Positions 26,809 to 36,867 of a DNA stretch of 64,000 nt are shown piece after piece (positions within the stretch are counted from its first letter, which is position 1; every line of letters begins with the position of its first letter). This DNA is from Rathayibacter sp. VKM Ac-2754 (GTDB lineage Bacteria; Actinomycetota; Actinomycetes; Actinomycetales; Microbacteriaceae), in the NCBI RefSeq assembly GCF_009807095.1, contig NZ_WUCC01000002.1, positions 248,001 to 312,000 on the forward strand, in the 5' to 3' direction. Made by a program: the position numbers and the translations under genes. Below the pieces are notes generated by a model, which was not told the origin of the DNA, did not search any database, and saw only the letters and a list, made by a program, of their open reading frames with translations.

Positions 26809-26881
26809 TGGATCCGAGGGGATTCGAACCCCTGACCCCCTGCATGCCATGCAGGTGCGCTACCAGCTGCGCCACGGACCC
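26809..26881 (-). tRNA. tRNA-Ala (GGC)
   Basis: A minus-strand cloverleaf of 73 nt. The acceptor stem is GGGTCCG/CGGATCC with one G-U pair, the anticodon stem-loop CCTGC-ATGGCAT-GCAGG gives anticodon GGC, and the T-arm contains GGTTCGAATCC. The discriminator is A. The 3' CCA is not encoded (ACCG follows), so it must be added by the CCA enzyme. Confidence 0.95.
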
Positions 26882-27008
26882 TTGGTGCGCTTCTCGAACA
26901 GGAGATGCAGACCGTGGGGCCTGCTCCTCCGCCCGGCGGAAGCAACTCGAATAAACTACAACACGAAATGCGTGAGGAGAAATCGGGTGCCGTCGCCGGG
27001 CGTGTTCG

Positions 27009-27419
27009 TCAGGACGAGGACGCTGCGGTGTCGACCGCGAGAGGGCTGTCGACCGCGGGGCCGTCGACAGTGAACGGGACCGTCGGGCAGTCCTTCCAGA
27101 GGCGCTCGAGCGAGTAGTACATGCGGTCCTCCTCGTGGAAGACGTGCACGACGAGGTCGCCGAAGTCGAGGAGGATCCAGCGGCCCTCGGCGCGGCCCTC
27201 GCGGCGCAGGAGCTTGGCGCCCGAGTCGTTCAGGCGGTCCTCGACCTCGTTCGCGATCGCGACGACGTTGCGCTCGGAGCGGCCGGTGACGAGGAAGAAG
27301 ATGTCGACGAGCGGGAGCGGACCGGACACGTCGAGCGCGACCAGATCCTCCCCGCCCTTGGAGTCGGCGGCGGTGGCCGCGAGCTGGAGCAGTGCGCGGG
27401 CGGAGTCGGTCGCAGTCAT
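27009..27419 (-). CDS. rsfS: Ribosomal silencing factor RsfS
   Basis: Binds ribosomal protein L14 and blocks joining of the subunits when nutrients are scarce. It has 136 residues. The core motif SERNVVAIANEVEDRL, the conserved RAEGRWILLDFGDLVVHVFHEEDR and YYSLERLWKDCP are diagnostic of the RsfS/DUF143 family. The C-terminal tail after residue 115 (Val/Asp/Ala/Ser rich) is an extension. It is the last gene of the nadD cluster, 24 nt after the tail-anchored protein; GAAGG lies just before the ATG. Confidence 0.95.
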   Translation of the reverse strand: MTATDSARALLQLAATAADSKGGEDLVALDVSGPLPLVDIFFLVTGRSERNVVAIANEVEDRLNDSGAKLLRREGRAEGRWILLDFGDLVVHVFHEEDRMYYSLERLWKDCPTVPFTVDGPAVDSPLAVDTAASSS

Positions 27420-27443
27420 GAAGCCTTCAGTGTCGGTGGTGGG

Positions 27444-28475
27444 TCAGAAGATGTTGAGGACGAAGCCGCCGATGAACAGCGCGATCGAGGCCACGAGGAG
27501 GACGGCCGCCGTGATGGCGAGCACGACGGGGGTGCTGATCCCGCTGCGCTTCTGCGGCGCGATCATCGCCGTGCCGGCGGCGTGCGTCGAGACGGCGCTC
27601 GAGGCCCGCACGGGCTCCGAGTCGGCGGCGGGCTGCTCCCGGTCGATGCGGTCGACATAGCGATCGACGTCCGGGGAGTCGTAGAGGTTGGGGTGCTGGC
27701 CGGTCGAGCCGAGGCTGCGCGGGAGGTCGAACGATCCTGTGACGAGCACCTCGCCGGTGTCGGCCTTCGTCTCGCCCGAGGTCGGCAGGATGAGCGCGTT
27801 CGTCGTCGTCACCGCGCCGGTCGAAGCCACACCGCTCGCGATGAGCGAGTCGAACGAGGCGTCGACCTCCTCCTTCGACTTGCTGTCGAGCTCGTCGGTG
27901 ATGGCCAGGTGCTCGATCGGCGGGTGGAAGCTGCCGGTGATCTCGGTGGCCTTCTCGTCGGCGATGTCGAGGGATCCGCCGACGGTGGCGAACAGGGCGG
28001 TGTTGAGCTTGGGCTGCTCGGCGACGGCGACCTCGCCGGTGGCGGGCAGAGTCGAGGCGCGGCCGAGGGCGCGCGACACCTCCGACTCCTCCTCGCGGTC
28101 AGGCTCCGCGGGCTCCCCCTCGGCGACGAGCGGCGCGGGATCGTCGACGGGTGTCGCGGCGACCTGCTCGGCCTGCTGCTGGGCCAGGAGGGCGCGGAGC
28201 TCGCGACGCGTGAGGGGGCGCTCACCGTCGGGCGTGACGACGTCGATCGAGGACGTGCGCAGCTCGGGCTCGCTCGCGGGGGTCGGCGCGACGGGGTCGA
28301 TGCGGATCGTCTGCGTCGGCGTGAGCACCGGCATCTCACCGGCGGCCGTCACGGAGGCGGTCGCGGCTCGTCGGGACGTGGTCGGCACGGCGGCGGGAGC
28401 GGCACCGGCCTCGCGTCGCTCGCGCTCGCGGATCTCGCGCCGGGTGAGCGGCTTCTCCTCGGGCTGAACTGTCAT
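27444..28475 (-). CDS. Tail-anchored membrane protein of unknown function
   Basis: I do not recognise this 343-residue protein. Two copies of a [16 protein letters not shown] motif occur near residues 9 and 86, each followed by a charged helix. A long, low-complexity, probably disordered acidic and Thr/Ser/Pro-rich cytosolic part runs to about 310. A single transmembrane helix ([20 protein letters not shown]) ends the protein, leaving fewer than ten residues beyond it: a tail-anchored layout. The start ATG overlaps the nadD stop (ATGA), so expression is coupled to nadD. In many actinobacteria a LytR-CpsA-Psr protein gene sits in this slot between nadD and rsfS, but no such domain is visible here. 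Confidence 0.75.
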   Translation of the reverse strand: MTVQPEEKPLTRREIRERERREAGAAPAAVPTTSRRAATASVTAAGEMPVLTPTQTIRIDPVAPTPASEPELRTSSIDVVTPDGERPLTRRELRALLAQQQAEQVAATPVDDPAPLVAEGEPAEPDREEESEVSRALGRASTLPATGEVAVAEQPKLNTALFATVGGSLDIADEKATEITGSFHPPIEHLAITDELDSKSKEEVDASFDSLIASGVASTGAVTTTNALILPTSGETKADTGEVLVTGSFDLPRSLGSTGQHPNLYDSPDVDRYVDRIDREQPAADSEPVRASSAVSTHAAGTAMIAPQKRSGISTPVVLAITAAVLLVASIALFIGGFVLNIF

Positions 28476-29083
28476 GACGTACTCCGATACAGGTGGTGCT
28501 TCGAGATGTACTGGACGACACCATCGGGAACCAGATACCAGACCGGATGACCCCGGTTCACGCGGCTCCGACAGTCCGTCGAGGAAATCGCTAGCGCCGG
28601 AATTTCCAACAAGGATACGTCCTGGGCCGGTAAACCCGAAACGTTGAGCACGTGACCCGGGCGGCTCACCGCGACGAAGTGGGCCAGCTCCCACAGCTCG
28701 TCGTAGTCCTTCCAGCTGAGGATCTGCGCGACCGCGTCGGCTCCCGTGATGAAGAACAGCTCGGCATCGGGGTGCGCGGCGTGGATGTCGCGCAGGGTGT
28801 CGATCGTGTAGGTGGTGCCGATCCGGTCGACGTCGACCCGGCTCACGGTGAAGCGGGGATTCGAGGCGGTGGCGATGACCGTCATCAGGTAGCGGTGCTC
28901 GGCCGAGGTCACCGTCTTCTTGTGCCAGGGCTGCCCGGTCGGCACGAAGACGACCTCGTCGAGGTCGAACGACTGCGCCACCTCGGAGGCGGCGACCAGG
29001 TGGCCGTGGTGGATCGGGTCGAACGTGCCGCCCATCACACCGATGCGGGGACGTCGCGGGTCTCCGCTGACGGCGGACGTCAC
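28472..29083 (-). CDS. nadD: Nicotinate-nucleotide adenylyltransferase
   Basis: Adenylylates nicotinate mononucleotide to deamido-NAD, a late step in NAD synthesis. It has 203 residues. The nucleotidyltransferase motifs [12 protein letters not shown] at the N-terminus and [13 protein letters not shown] (the ISSTxxR signature) are present, as is [18 protein letters not shown]. The GTG at 29083 is the first good start, with GGAGG about 10 nt upstream. Its stop overlaps the next gene's ATG. The order proA, small membrane protein, nadD, tail-anchored protein, rsfS follows the common actinobacterial arrangement. Confidence 0.95.
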   Translation of the reverse strand: MTSAVSGDPRRPRIGVMGGTFDPIHHGHLVAASEVAQSFDLDEVVFVPTGQPWHKKTVTSAEHRYLMTVIATASNPRFTVSRVDVDRIGTTYTIDTLRDIHAAHPDAELFFITGADAVAQILSWKDYDELWELAHFVAVSRPGHVLNVSGLPAQDVSLLEIPALAISSTDCRSRVNRGHPVWYLVPDGVVQYISKHHLYRSTS

Positions 29084-29101
29084 GATCGCGGCGCCTCCGG
29101 A

Positions 29102-29299
29102 CTAGTGGCCGTGGCCGTGCTGGTCGTGGGAGGAGCCAGCCGTCTTGTGCGAGTGGCGGTTCGCGACGTCGCGGTAGCTCCAGGTGACGAAGCCGAGCGC
29201 CGTGAAGGCCACGGCCGCGATCAGGCCGAAGACGATGGCCGGGAACGGCAGCTCCACGTGCGTGGAGGCTTCTGCGAGGACGGTCGTCGCCAGGGACAT
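29102..29299 (-). CDS. Small membrane protein with His-rich tail
   Basis: A 65-residue protein with one transmembrane segment (FPAIVFGLIAAVAFTALGFV) and a hydrophilic tail rich in histidine (HSHKTAGSSHDQHGHGH), which might bind divalent metal. Not recognised beyond that; similar short proteins occur at this place between proA and nadD in related genomes, from memory. An AAGGAG site 6 nt before the ATG supports the start. Confidence 0.72.
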   Translation of the reverse strand: MSLATTVLAEASTHVELPFPAIVFGLIAAVAFTALGFVTWSYRDVANRHSHKTAGSSHDQHGHGH

Positions 29300-29366
29300 G
29301 CGGTGCTCCTTGAGGGTCGGGACGCCCCGAGGGGCTCGGTCGAGTCTAGCCCGCCGCTGCCGGGAG

Positions 29367-30638
29367 CTAGGCGCGGACCTGCCCGGCGCCGCGCAGGAGC
29401 CACTTCGTGCTCGTCAGCTCGGGCAGACCCATCGGGCCCCGGGCGTGCAGCTTCTGGGTCGAGATGCCGACCTCGGCGCCGAAGCCGAACTCGCCTCCGT
29501 CGGTGAAGCGCGTCGAGGCGTTCACCATGACGACCGCGGAGTCGACCTCGGCGAGGAACCGCTCGGCACTGCGGAGGTCCTCGGTGACGATCGACTCGGT
29601 GTGGTGCGTCGAGTACCGCGCGATGTGGTCCATCGCGGCGTCGAGGTCGTCGACCACCGCCACCGCGATGTCGAGCGAGTAGTACTCGGCCGACCAGTCC
29701 TCCTCCGTCGCCTCGACGGCGTCGGCGAAGAGCGCGCGGACGCGCTCGTCGCCGTGCACGGTCACTCCGGCCTCGGCGAGACGACCCAGCACCGGCGGCA
29801 GGAGGCGTGCGGCGGCGTCGCGGTGCACGAGGAGGGTCTCGAGCGCGTTGCAGGTGCTCGGGCGCTGGGTCTTGGCGTTGTGCACGATGTCGACGGCCCA
29901 CTGCTCGTCGGCGCTCGCATCGAGGAAGACGTGGACGACTCCCGCACCGGTCTCGATGACCGGCACGGTCGACTCCGTCACCACCGACTCGATGAGCCCC
30001 GCGCTCCCCCGCGGCACGAGGACGTCGACGTAGCCGCGCGCGCGCATCAGCGCCTTCGCGCCCTCGCGGCCGTGGTCGTCGACGGTCTGGATCAGCTCGG
30101 CCGGGAGACCGACGGAGGCGACGGCCTCCTGCAGCAGCTCCACGAGGATGCGGTTGGTGTTCTCTGCCGCGCTGCCACCGCGGAGGATCACGGCGTTGCC
30201 GCTCTTGAGCGCGAGCGCCGCGATGTCGATCGTGACGTTCGGACGGGCCTCGTAGATCGCTCCGACGACGCCGAAGGGCACCCGCACCTGGGTCAGCGAG
30301 GCGCCGTTGGGCAGCAGGGAGCCGCGGACGGTCTGCCCGACGGGATCGACCAGGCCGGCGACCGCGACGACGGCGTCGGCGAGCGAGCCGAGGCGCGCCT
30401 CGTCGAGTCGGAGCCTGTCCTGGAGGCCTGCGCTCATGCCGTTCTCGCGACCGTTCGCGAGGTCGAGCTCGTTGGCGGGGACGATGCGCGCGGCGCCGGC
30501 GCGGACCGCCTCGGCGATCGCGAGGAGCGCGCGGTTCTTGAGGTCTGTGGTCGCGCTGCGAAGCGAGCGGGAGGCCGTGCGGGAGGCGGCGAACCGCTCG
30601 GTCAGTGCGTCGCTGCGCTCGAGGGTGGTCTGCGGCAT
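29367..30638 (-). CDS. proA: Gamma-glutamyl phosphate reductase
   Basis: NADPH-dependent reduction of gamma-glutamyl phosphate to glutamate semialdehyde, second step of proline synthesis. It has 423 residues. The aldehyde-dehydrogenase-like fold is marked by PFGVVGAIYEARPNVTID, KSGNAVILRGGSAA, and the catalytic cysteine in QRPSTCNALETLLVH. HTESIVTEDL and FGFGAEVGISTQKLHARGPM complete the family pattern. The ATG 30638 is fixed by TACACT 6 nt upstream, whereas the frame extends 49 codons further. proB is not in this window; obgE lies upstream where proB sometimes follows. Confidence 0.95.
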   Translation of the reverse strand: MPQTTLERSDALTERFAASRTASRSLRSATTDLKNRALLAIAEAVRAGAARIVPANELDLANGRENGMSAGLQDRLRLDEARLGSLADAVVAVAGLVDPVGQTVRGSLLPNGASLTQVRVPFGVVGAIYEARPNVTIDIAALALKSGNAVILRGGSAAENTNRILVELLQEAVASVGLPAELIQTVDDHGREGAKALMRARGYVDVLVPRGSAGLIESVVTESTVPVIETGAGVVHVFLDASADEQWAVDIVHNAKTQRPSTCNALETLLVHRDAAARLLPPVLGRLAEAGVTVHGDERVRALFADAVEATEEDWSAEYYSLDIAVAVVDDLDAAMDHIARYSTHHTESIVTEDLRSAERFLAEVDSAVVMVNASTRFTDGGEFGFGAEVGISTQKLHARGPMGLPELTSTKWLLRGAGQVRA

Positions 30639-30644
30639 CCGGCC

Positions 30645-30650
30645 AGTGTA
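30645..30650 (-). promoter_or_regulatory. -10 element of proA (leaderless)
   Basis: TACACT on the minus strand with 6 nt to ATG 30638. Confidence 0.5.
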
Positions 30651-30816
30651 TTCGGTGGCGCGGGCGGGCGGCGGGGGTGCAGCCGGGCCGGGTGGAGATG
30701 CGATCTGCAGGAGCTGACGCGGAATACGGGGGAATCTGCGCGGAGGAGGGAGCATTTCGGCCCCGTGGCCTGCAGACCGCACCATCGCCTGCAGATCGCA
30801 CCGTCACCGAGACGGA

Positions 30817-30851
30817 GATCGGGCTCCTGCAGATCGTGCAGGAGCCCGATC
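30817..30851 (-). terminator. Terminator hairpin after obgE
   Basis: A perfect 15-bp inverted repeat, GATCGGGCTCCTGCA and its complement, loop GATCG, 3 nt after the obgE stop. No T-run. It separates obgE from proA. Confidence 0.7.
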
Positions 30852-30854
30852 GGG

Positions 30855-32525
<1,671 letters not shown>

Positions 32526-32783
32526 CTAGAGGGCCGCCGCCACGATGTTGACGACCTTGCGGCCGCCCTTGGTGCCGAACTCGACCGCACCGGCCGACAG
32601 GGCGAACAGGGTGTCGTCGCCACCGCGTCCGACGTTCGCGCCGGGGTGGAAGTGGGTGCCGCGCTGGCGGACGATGATCTCGCCCGCGTTGACGACCTGA
32701 CCGCCGAAGCGCTTCACGCCGAGACGCTGCGCGTTCGAGTCGCGCCCGTTGCGAGTGGAGCTCGCGCCCTTCTTGTGTGCCAT
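32526..32783 (-). CDS. rpmA: 50S ribosomal protein L27
   Basis: Ribosomal protein whose N-terminus reaches the peptidyl transferase centre. It has 85 residues with the family start [17 protein letters not shown] and the conserved [10 protein letters not shown] and [10 protein letters not shown]. No N-terminal cleavage extension of the Firmicutes type is present. It is 113 nt downstream of rplU and upstream of obgE, the standard L21-L27-Obg cluster. Confidence 0.97.
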   Translation of the reverse strand: MAHKKGASSTRNGRDSNAQRLGVKRFGGQVVNAGEIIVRQRGTHFHPGANVGRGGDDTLFALSAGAVEFGTKGGRKVVNIVAAAL

Positions 32784-32896
32784 TTCTCATCTCCTCGAGA
32801 CCGGGGGGCCGCAGCCCCGTGCTGATTCCCTGCGGCGATGGCTCGCGGTGCAGGTCAGCTGATGTGCCGGAGGGCCGGATCAGCCCGTCGGCAGGG

Positions 32897-33205
32897 TTAC
32901 TTGATGCCCGTGACCTTGACGCGCGTGAGGTCCTGACGGTGCCCCTGGCGCTTCTTGTAGCCGGTCTTGTTCTTGAACTTCTGGATGATGATCTTCGGAC
33001 CGCGGAGATCCTCGAGCACCTCGGCGGTGACCGAGACGCCCGCGAGGGACGCGGCGTCCGAGGTGATCGACTCTCCGTCGACGAGGAGCACGGCAGGAAG
33101 CTGCACGGTGCTGCCCTTGCCGGCCTTGATGCGGTCCATCGTCACGATGGTGCCGATCTCGACCTTCTCCTGCCGACCGCCGGCGCGCACAACTGCGTAA
33201 ACCAC
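32897..33205 (-). CDS. rplU: 50S ribosomal protein L21
   Basis: 23S rRNA-binding ribosomal protein of 102 residues. Motifs: [20 protein letters not shown] at the N-terminus, [20 protein letters not shown], and [18 protein letters not shown] at the end. The reading frame opens 14 codons earlier at 33247, but the L21 family begins at VVYAVV and the GTG at 33205 matches the usual length. A promoter and a roughly 190-nt leader with two hairpins lie upstream. Confidence 0.95.
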   Translation of the reverse strand: MVYAVVRAGGRQEKVEIGTIVTMDRIKAGKGSTVQLPAVLLVDGESITSDAASLAGVSVTAEVLEDLRGPKIIIQKFKNKTGYKKRQGHRQDLTRVKVTGIK

Positions 33206-33394
33206 TTCTCGTACCTGTTTCTCGTCTGGACGGAGCGAGTGCGCCATCCGGGGCTTGTAGGGACGGGGCGGAGCCCCGATCTTCCGGTTCCCGCCTCGAG
33301 GACGATGCGAGGGAACCGGTACCGCGGCTCACCGTCCCGGAGGAGGCGAGCGACAGCGGAAATCTGCGTGAGCACATGGATCGCGCCACACCAA
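33206..33394 (-). promoter_or_regulatory. Structured 5' leader of rplU
   Basis: About 190 nt separate the predicted transcription start from the rplU GTG. Two hairpins are visible: CCGGTTCCC with GGGAACCGG (33284-33319) and CGGGGC-GGA-GCCCCG (33264-33278). Leaders controlling L21 operons exist in other phyla; a link to those is only suggested by position. The 368-nt gap between rplU and the DUF4031 gene holds this leader and the two promoters. Confidence 0.45.
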
Positions 33395-33400
33395 CAGTCA

Positions 33401-33429
33401 AGAGTACGGGATACGGGGCCACCGGTCAA
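33401..33429 (-). promoter_or_regulatory. Promoter of rplU-rpmA-obgE
   Basis: On the minus strand TTGACC (33429-33424), a 17-bp spacer, and TACTCT (33406-33401). This is the best consensus sigma-70 promoter noticed in the window and predicts a start near 33394. Confidence 0.7.
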
Positions 33430-33561
33430 ACGCTCCGGTACCGCCCGACCCACGGCGACGAGGCACCGGAGGCGCAGTGCACCGACCGACCGCGTCGTCC
33501 TGTACCGACGACTCCGCCACGTTAGTCGAGCAGGAGCGGCTGACGGCCGCGGCACGCCGCC

Positions 33562-33567
33562 TACGAT
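33562..33567 (+). promoter_or_regulatory. -10 element of the DUF4031 gene (leaderless)
   Basis: TACGAT with 6 nt to ATG 33574. Confidence 0.5.
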
Positions 33568-33573
33568 CGACGG

Positions 33574-33885
33574 ATGGCGATCCTCCTCGACGCGGCGCGC
33601 TGGCCGGCGCACGGCCGGCTCTGGGCGCACCTCGTCAGCGACGCCTCCCTCGACGAGCTGCACGCGTTCGCGCGTCGCGCAGGGGTCCCCGAGCGCAGCT
33701 TCGACCTCGATCACTACGACGTCCCGGAGGAGCGCCGGGCGGAGCTCCTCGAGGCGGGCGCGGTCGCGGTGACCGCCCGCGAGCTGGTGGTGCGGCTGCG
33801 CGACAGCGGGCTGCGGGTGAAGGGCCGGGACCGCGACACGGAGAGGGCCCGGCGCCGGCTCTCGCCGGGCACCGGGCCCCACTGA
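33574..33885 (+). CDS. DUF4031 domain protein
   Basis: A 103-residue soluble protein. ILLDAARWPAHGRLWAHLVSD at the N-terminus and FDLDHYDVPEERR in the middle match the DUF4031 family, small proteins found in many actinobacteria and proteobacteria with no known function. The conserved His and Asp residues (Trp-Pro-x-His-Gly, Asp-x-Asp-His-Tyr-Asp) suggest a metal or active site. The C-terminus is basic. It converges on the RNase E/G gene with a 15-nt gap. Confidence 0.85.
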   Translation: MAILLDAARWPAHGRLWAHLVSDASLDELHAFARRAGVPERSFDLDHYDVPEERRAELLEAGAVAVTARELVVRLRDSGLRVKGRDRDTERARRRLSPGTGPH

Positions 33886-33900
33886 CCATCGGAGGACGGG

Positions 33901-36492
33901 CTACTGCTGCTCTGCGCGCCGAGGGGTCTGCTCCGGGATGACCGCGACGCCCGTGAGGGCCGCCGTCGTCACGCGGCGGCTCTTCGCCCGGCCCTGGCCG
34001 GGCTGCTTGGGCGCAGGAAGGGCGTCGAGGACGGAGTCGAGCAGGTGCTCGGCGACCTCGCTGCGCACGCGGCGCTCCACCGCGGGCGGAGCGGGCGGGA
34101 TCGGGATGTCGAGGATCGGCACCGCCGGGGCGGCCTCGACGGGCGCCGGAGCGCTCGCCTCCTCGGTCGGCGCATCGGCCGTCTCGGGGCGCGGCTCGCG
34201 GTCGCGGCCACGACGACGACGCTCACCCCGCGCAGGGCGGTCGCCCCGCCGGGAGGAGGTCTCGCGCTCGGACGACTGCTCCTCGGCGACGGCCTCGGGT
34301 GCCTCGATGCGGGTCGACTCCTCGGCGGCCTCGTCGACGAGCGCAGCCGCCTCCTCGGCGGCCTGACGGACGGCCGGCGGGTGGATCGTGCTGGCGGCGA
34401 TCTGCGCGAGGGCGTTCTTGGCGTCGTCGGTGATGGCGTGGGTGCTGACGGCCTTGGGCGCCGAGCCGTTCTGCGCGCCTCCGCTGCCGTTCGAGCGCCG
34501 GGACGGTGCCTGGTCGCCGTTCGAGCCGCCACGACGGCGCTCCTGCTGGGGAGGGAGCGTCGAGCGGTGCTTCAGCACCGGGTCGTGGTGCACGATGACG
34601 CCGCGGCCGGCGCAGACCTCGCAGTTCTCGCTGAACGTCTCGAGCAGGCCCAGGCCCAGCTTCTTGCGGGTCATCTGCACGAGTCCGAGCGAGGTGACCT
34701 CCGCGACCTGGTGCTTCGTGCGGTCGCGGCTGAGGCACTCGACGAGGCGTCGCAGCACGAGGTCGCGGTTGGACTCGAGCACCATGTCGATGAAGTCGAC
34801 GACGATGATGCCGCCGATGTCGCGCAGGCGCAGCTGTCGGACGATCTCCTCCGCCGCCTCGAGGTTGTTCTTGGTGACGGTCTCCTCGAGGTTGCCGCCC
34901 GAGCCGACGAACTTGCCCGTGTTGACGTCGACGACGGTCATGGCCTCGGTGCGGTCGATGACCAGAGAGCCGCCGCTGGGCAGCCACACCTTGCGCTCGA
35001 GCGCCTTCTCGATCTGCTCGGTGATGCGGAACGCGTCGAACGCGTCCTCCTCGCCGGAGTAGACCTCGACCCGCTCGAGCAGGTCGGGGGCGACCTGGCT
35101 GAGGTAGAGCTCGATGGTCTCGCGGGCGTCGTCGCCGGCGATGACCATCTTCTCGAAGTCCTCGTTGAAGACGTCCCGCACGATCTTGATGAGCAGGTCG
35201 GGCTCGCTGTGCAGGAGTGCCGGAGCCTGGCCCGACGCGGCCTTCTCGCTGAGCGCCGTCCACTGCGCGGTGAGGCGCTCGACGTCGACGGTGAGCTGCT
35301 CCTCGGTGGCGCCCTCGGCCGCCGTGCGCACGATGACGCCGACGTTCTCGGGGAGGACCTCCTTGAGGATCTTCTTCAGGCGCGCTCGCTCGGTGTCGGG
35401 GAGCTTGCGCGAGATGCCGTTCATCGAGCCGTTGGGCACGTAGACGAGGTAGCGGCCCGGGAGCGAGATCTGGCTGGTGAGCCGGGCTCCCTTGTGGCCG
35501 ATCGGGTCCTTCGTCACCTGGACGAGGACGCGGTCGCCGGGCTTCAGGGCGAGCTCGATGCGTCGGGGGCCACCGGCGTTGTTCGCGGCGTCCCAGTCGA
35601 CCTCGCCGGAGTAGAGGACGGCGTTGCGGCCGCGGCCGATGTCGACGAACGCGGCCTCCATGCTGGGGAGGACGTTCTGCACCCGGCCGAGGTACACGTT
35701 GCCGATCAGCGACGCCTCCTGCGAGCGGGCGACGTAGTGCTCGGCGAGGACGCCGTCCTCGAGGACGCCGATGCGGATGCTGTCCTGCTGCGAGCGGACG
35801 ACCATCACGCGGTCGACGGCCTCGCGGCGAGCGAGGAACTCGGACTCGGTGACGACGGTGCGGCGACGACCGGCGTCACGGCCGTCGCGGCGACGCTGTT
35901 TCTTGGCCTCGAGGCGCGTGGAGCCCTTGATGCGCTGCGGCTCGGTGATGAGCTCGGGCTCGCGCTGCTCCCTCTGCTCCCGCGGCTGCCGGACGCGGAC
36001 GACGGTGTTCTCGGGGTCGTCGACGCCGCCCCGGTCGTTCTCTCCGCTGCGACGGCGCGAGCGGCGGCGGACCGAGCCCTGCTCCTCGGCGGGGGCCTCG
36101 CGCTCCTCGCGGACGTCGAGCGGGGCGCCGCGCGGAGGGAGCGGGGTCAGCTCGACGTACGCCGGCAGGTCAGGCGCCTGGAACAGCAGCGACGTGCTCG
36201 GGAGGGCCGGACGGACCGACCGCTCCTCCTCCGCCATCGGCGTCTGCGGGAGCGCGTTGAAGAACACGGCGCCCGTCGACGTCGACGGCTCGTCGACGCC
36301 GGGCTCGACGGTCTCCTGCACGGTCTGGTCGGTCTCGTCGGTATCGATGATCGTTCCCCCTGTCGCTGGCGCGCTCGAGTCGGTCCGTCGGGAGGCCCGA
36401 CGGCCACCGAAGAGGCGGCTGATCTTCTTGGCCCCGCTGCGGGGCTCGTCGCGGTCCGGATCGGAACCGCTCGTGCTGTTGTCTTCCACCAT
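33901..36492 (-). CDS. rne: Ribonuclease E/G
   Basis: Endoribonuclease for rRNA and tRNA maturation and mRNA decay. It has 863 residues. A disordered, charged N-terminal extension (about 1-225, rich in Arg/Glu) precedes an S1 domain (about 240-300, with GNVYLGRVQNVLPSMEAAF). The RNase H-like/DNase I-like catalytic core follows, with VVDFIDM at 565-570 (the Mg-binding Asp pair) and the zinc-link CEVC (Cys624, Cys627) used for tetramerisation. The C-terminal quarter is again disordered and Arg/Ala/Glu rich. Extensions on both sides of the core are typical for actinobacterial RNase E. GGAG lies 10 nt before the ATG. Confidence 0.95.
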   Translation of the reverse strand: MVEDNSTSGSDPDRDEPRSGAKKISRLFGGRRASRRTDSSAPATGGTIIDTDETDQTVQETVEPGVDEPSTSTGAVFFNALPQTPMAEEERSVRPALPSTSLLFQAPDLPAYVELTPLPPRGAPLDVREEREAPAEEQGSVRRRSRRRSGENDRGGVDDPENTVVRVRQPREQREQREPELITEPQRIKGSTRLEAKKQRRRDGRDAGRRRTVVTESEFLARREAVDRVMVVRSQQDSIRIGVLEDGVLAEHYVARSQEASLIGNVYLGRVQNVLPSMEAAFVDIGRGRNAVLYSGEVDWDAANNAGGPRRIELALKPGDRVLVQVTKDPIGHKGARLTSQISLPGRYLVYVPNGSMNGISRKLPDTERARLKKILKEVLPENVGVIVRTAAEGATEEQLTVDVERLTAQWTALSEKAASGQAPALLHSEPDLLIKIVRDVFNEDFEKMVIAGDDARETIELYLSQVAPDLLERVEVYSGEEDAFDAFRITEQIEKALERKVWLPSGGSLVIDRTEAMTVVDVNTGKFVGSGGNLEETVTKNNLEAAEEIVRQLRLRDIGGIIVVDFIDMVLESNRDLVLRRLVECLSRDRTKHQVAEVTSLGLVQMTRKKLGLGLLETFSENCEVCAGRGVIVHHDPVLKHRSTLPPQQERRRGGSNGDQAPSRRSNGSGGAQNGSAPKAVSTHAITDDAKNALAQIAASTIHPPAVRQAAEEAAALVDEAAEESTRIEAPEAVAEEQSSERETSSRRGDRPARGERRRRGRDREPRPETADAPTEEASAPAPVEAAPAVPILDIPIPPAPPAVERRVRSEVAEHLLDSVLDALPAPKQPGQGRAKSRRVTTAALTGVAVIPEQTPRRAEQQ

Positions 36493-36820
36493 CGCTGGTG
36501 CACTCCTCGGCCGGGTCGTCCGCCGCGCCTTCTCACCCGGGTGCTCTTCTCGTGCGAGCGGGCCGCCTGGGGCCCGTCGCGAATCCTTCCGCTCCCCCGG
36601 TTCCGTCGCTCACGTGGCGCGGACTCTGGGTGCAGCTTCTCTCGGAACTGACTATCCGACACGTGCTCCCCCGCGGTGCGACCGTCGGTCGTCTCGCGGT
36701 GGAACGCTGATCCGTCGCGTCCATTCGCGGAACGCTGTCGATCTCCTGTGGCCCGGTACTCGCCCGGTAAACCTTCTTCGCGTCGGTGCGGGGTCTTGCC
36801 GACCGACGGATCCGATTATC
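36493..36820 (-). promoter_or_regulatory. Promoter and long 5' leader of rne
   Basis: GATAAT on the minus strand at 36820-36815 is the best -10 match in the 375-nt gap between the divergent rne and VKOR genes. It predicts a start near 36808 and a leader of about 315 nt before the rne ATG. E. coli rne has a similarly long leader through which RNase E regulates itself; the parallel is inference. No gene was found in this gap. Confidence 0.4.
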
Positions 36821-36855
36821 GCACGCATTCCCAGAGGCGCCGATCCGCCGCGTGC

Positions 36856-36861
36856 CATAAT
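36856..36861 (+). promoter_or_regulatory. -10 element of the VKOR gene (leaderless)
   Basis: CATAAT with 6 nt to GTG 36868. Confidence 0.45.
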
Positions 36862-36867
36862 CCCCCG

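Noticed and set aside
36676-36867. N-terminal extension of the VKOR protein
   Set aside because: The upstream part is Arg/Ser rich without hydrophobicity or family match; GTG 36868 has a -10 box 6 nt upstream and begins the family region.
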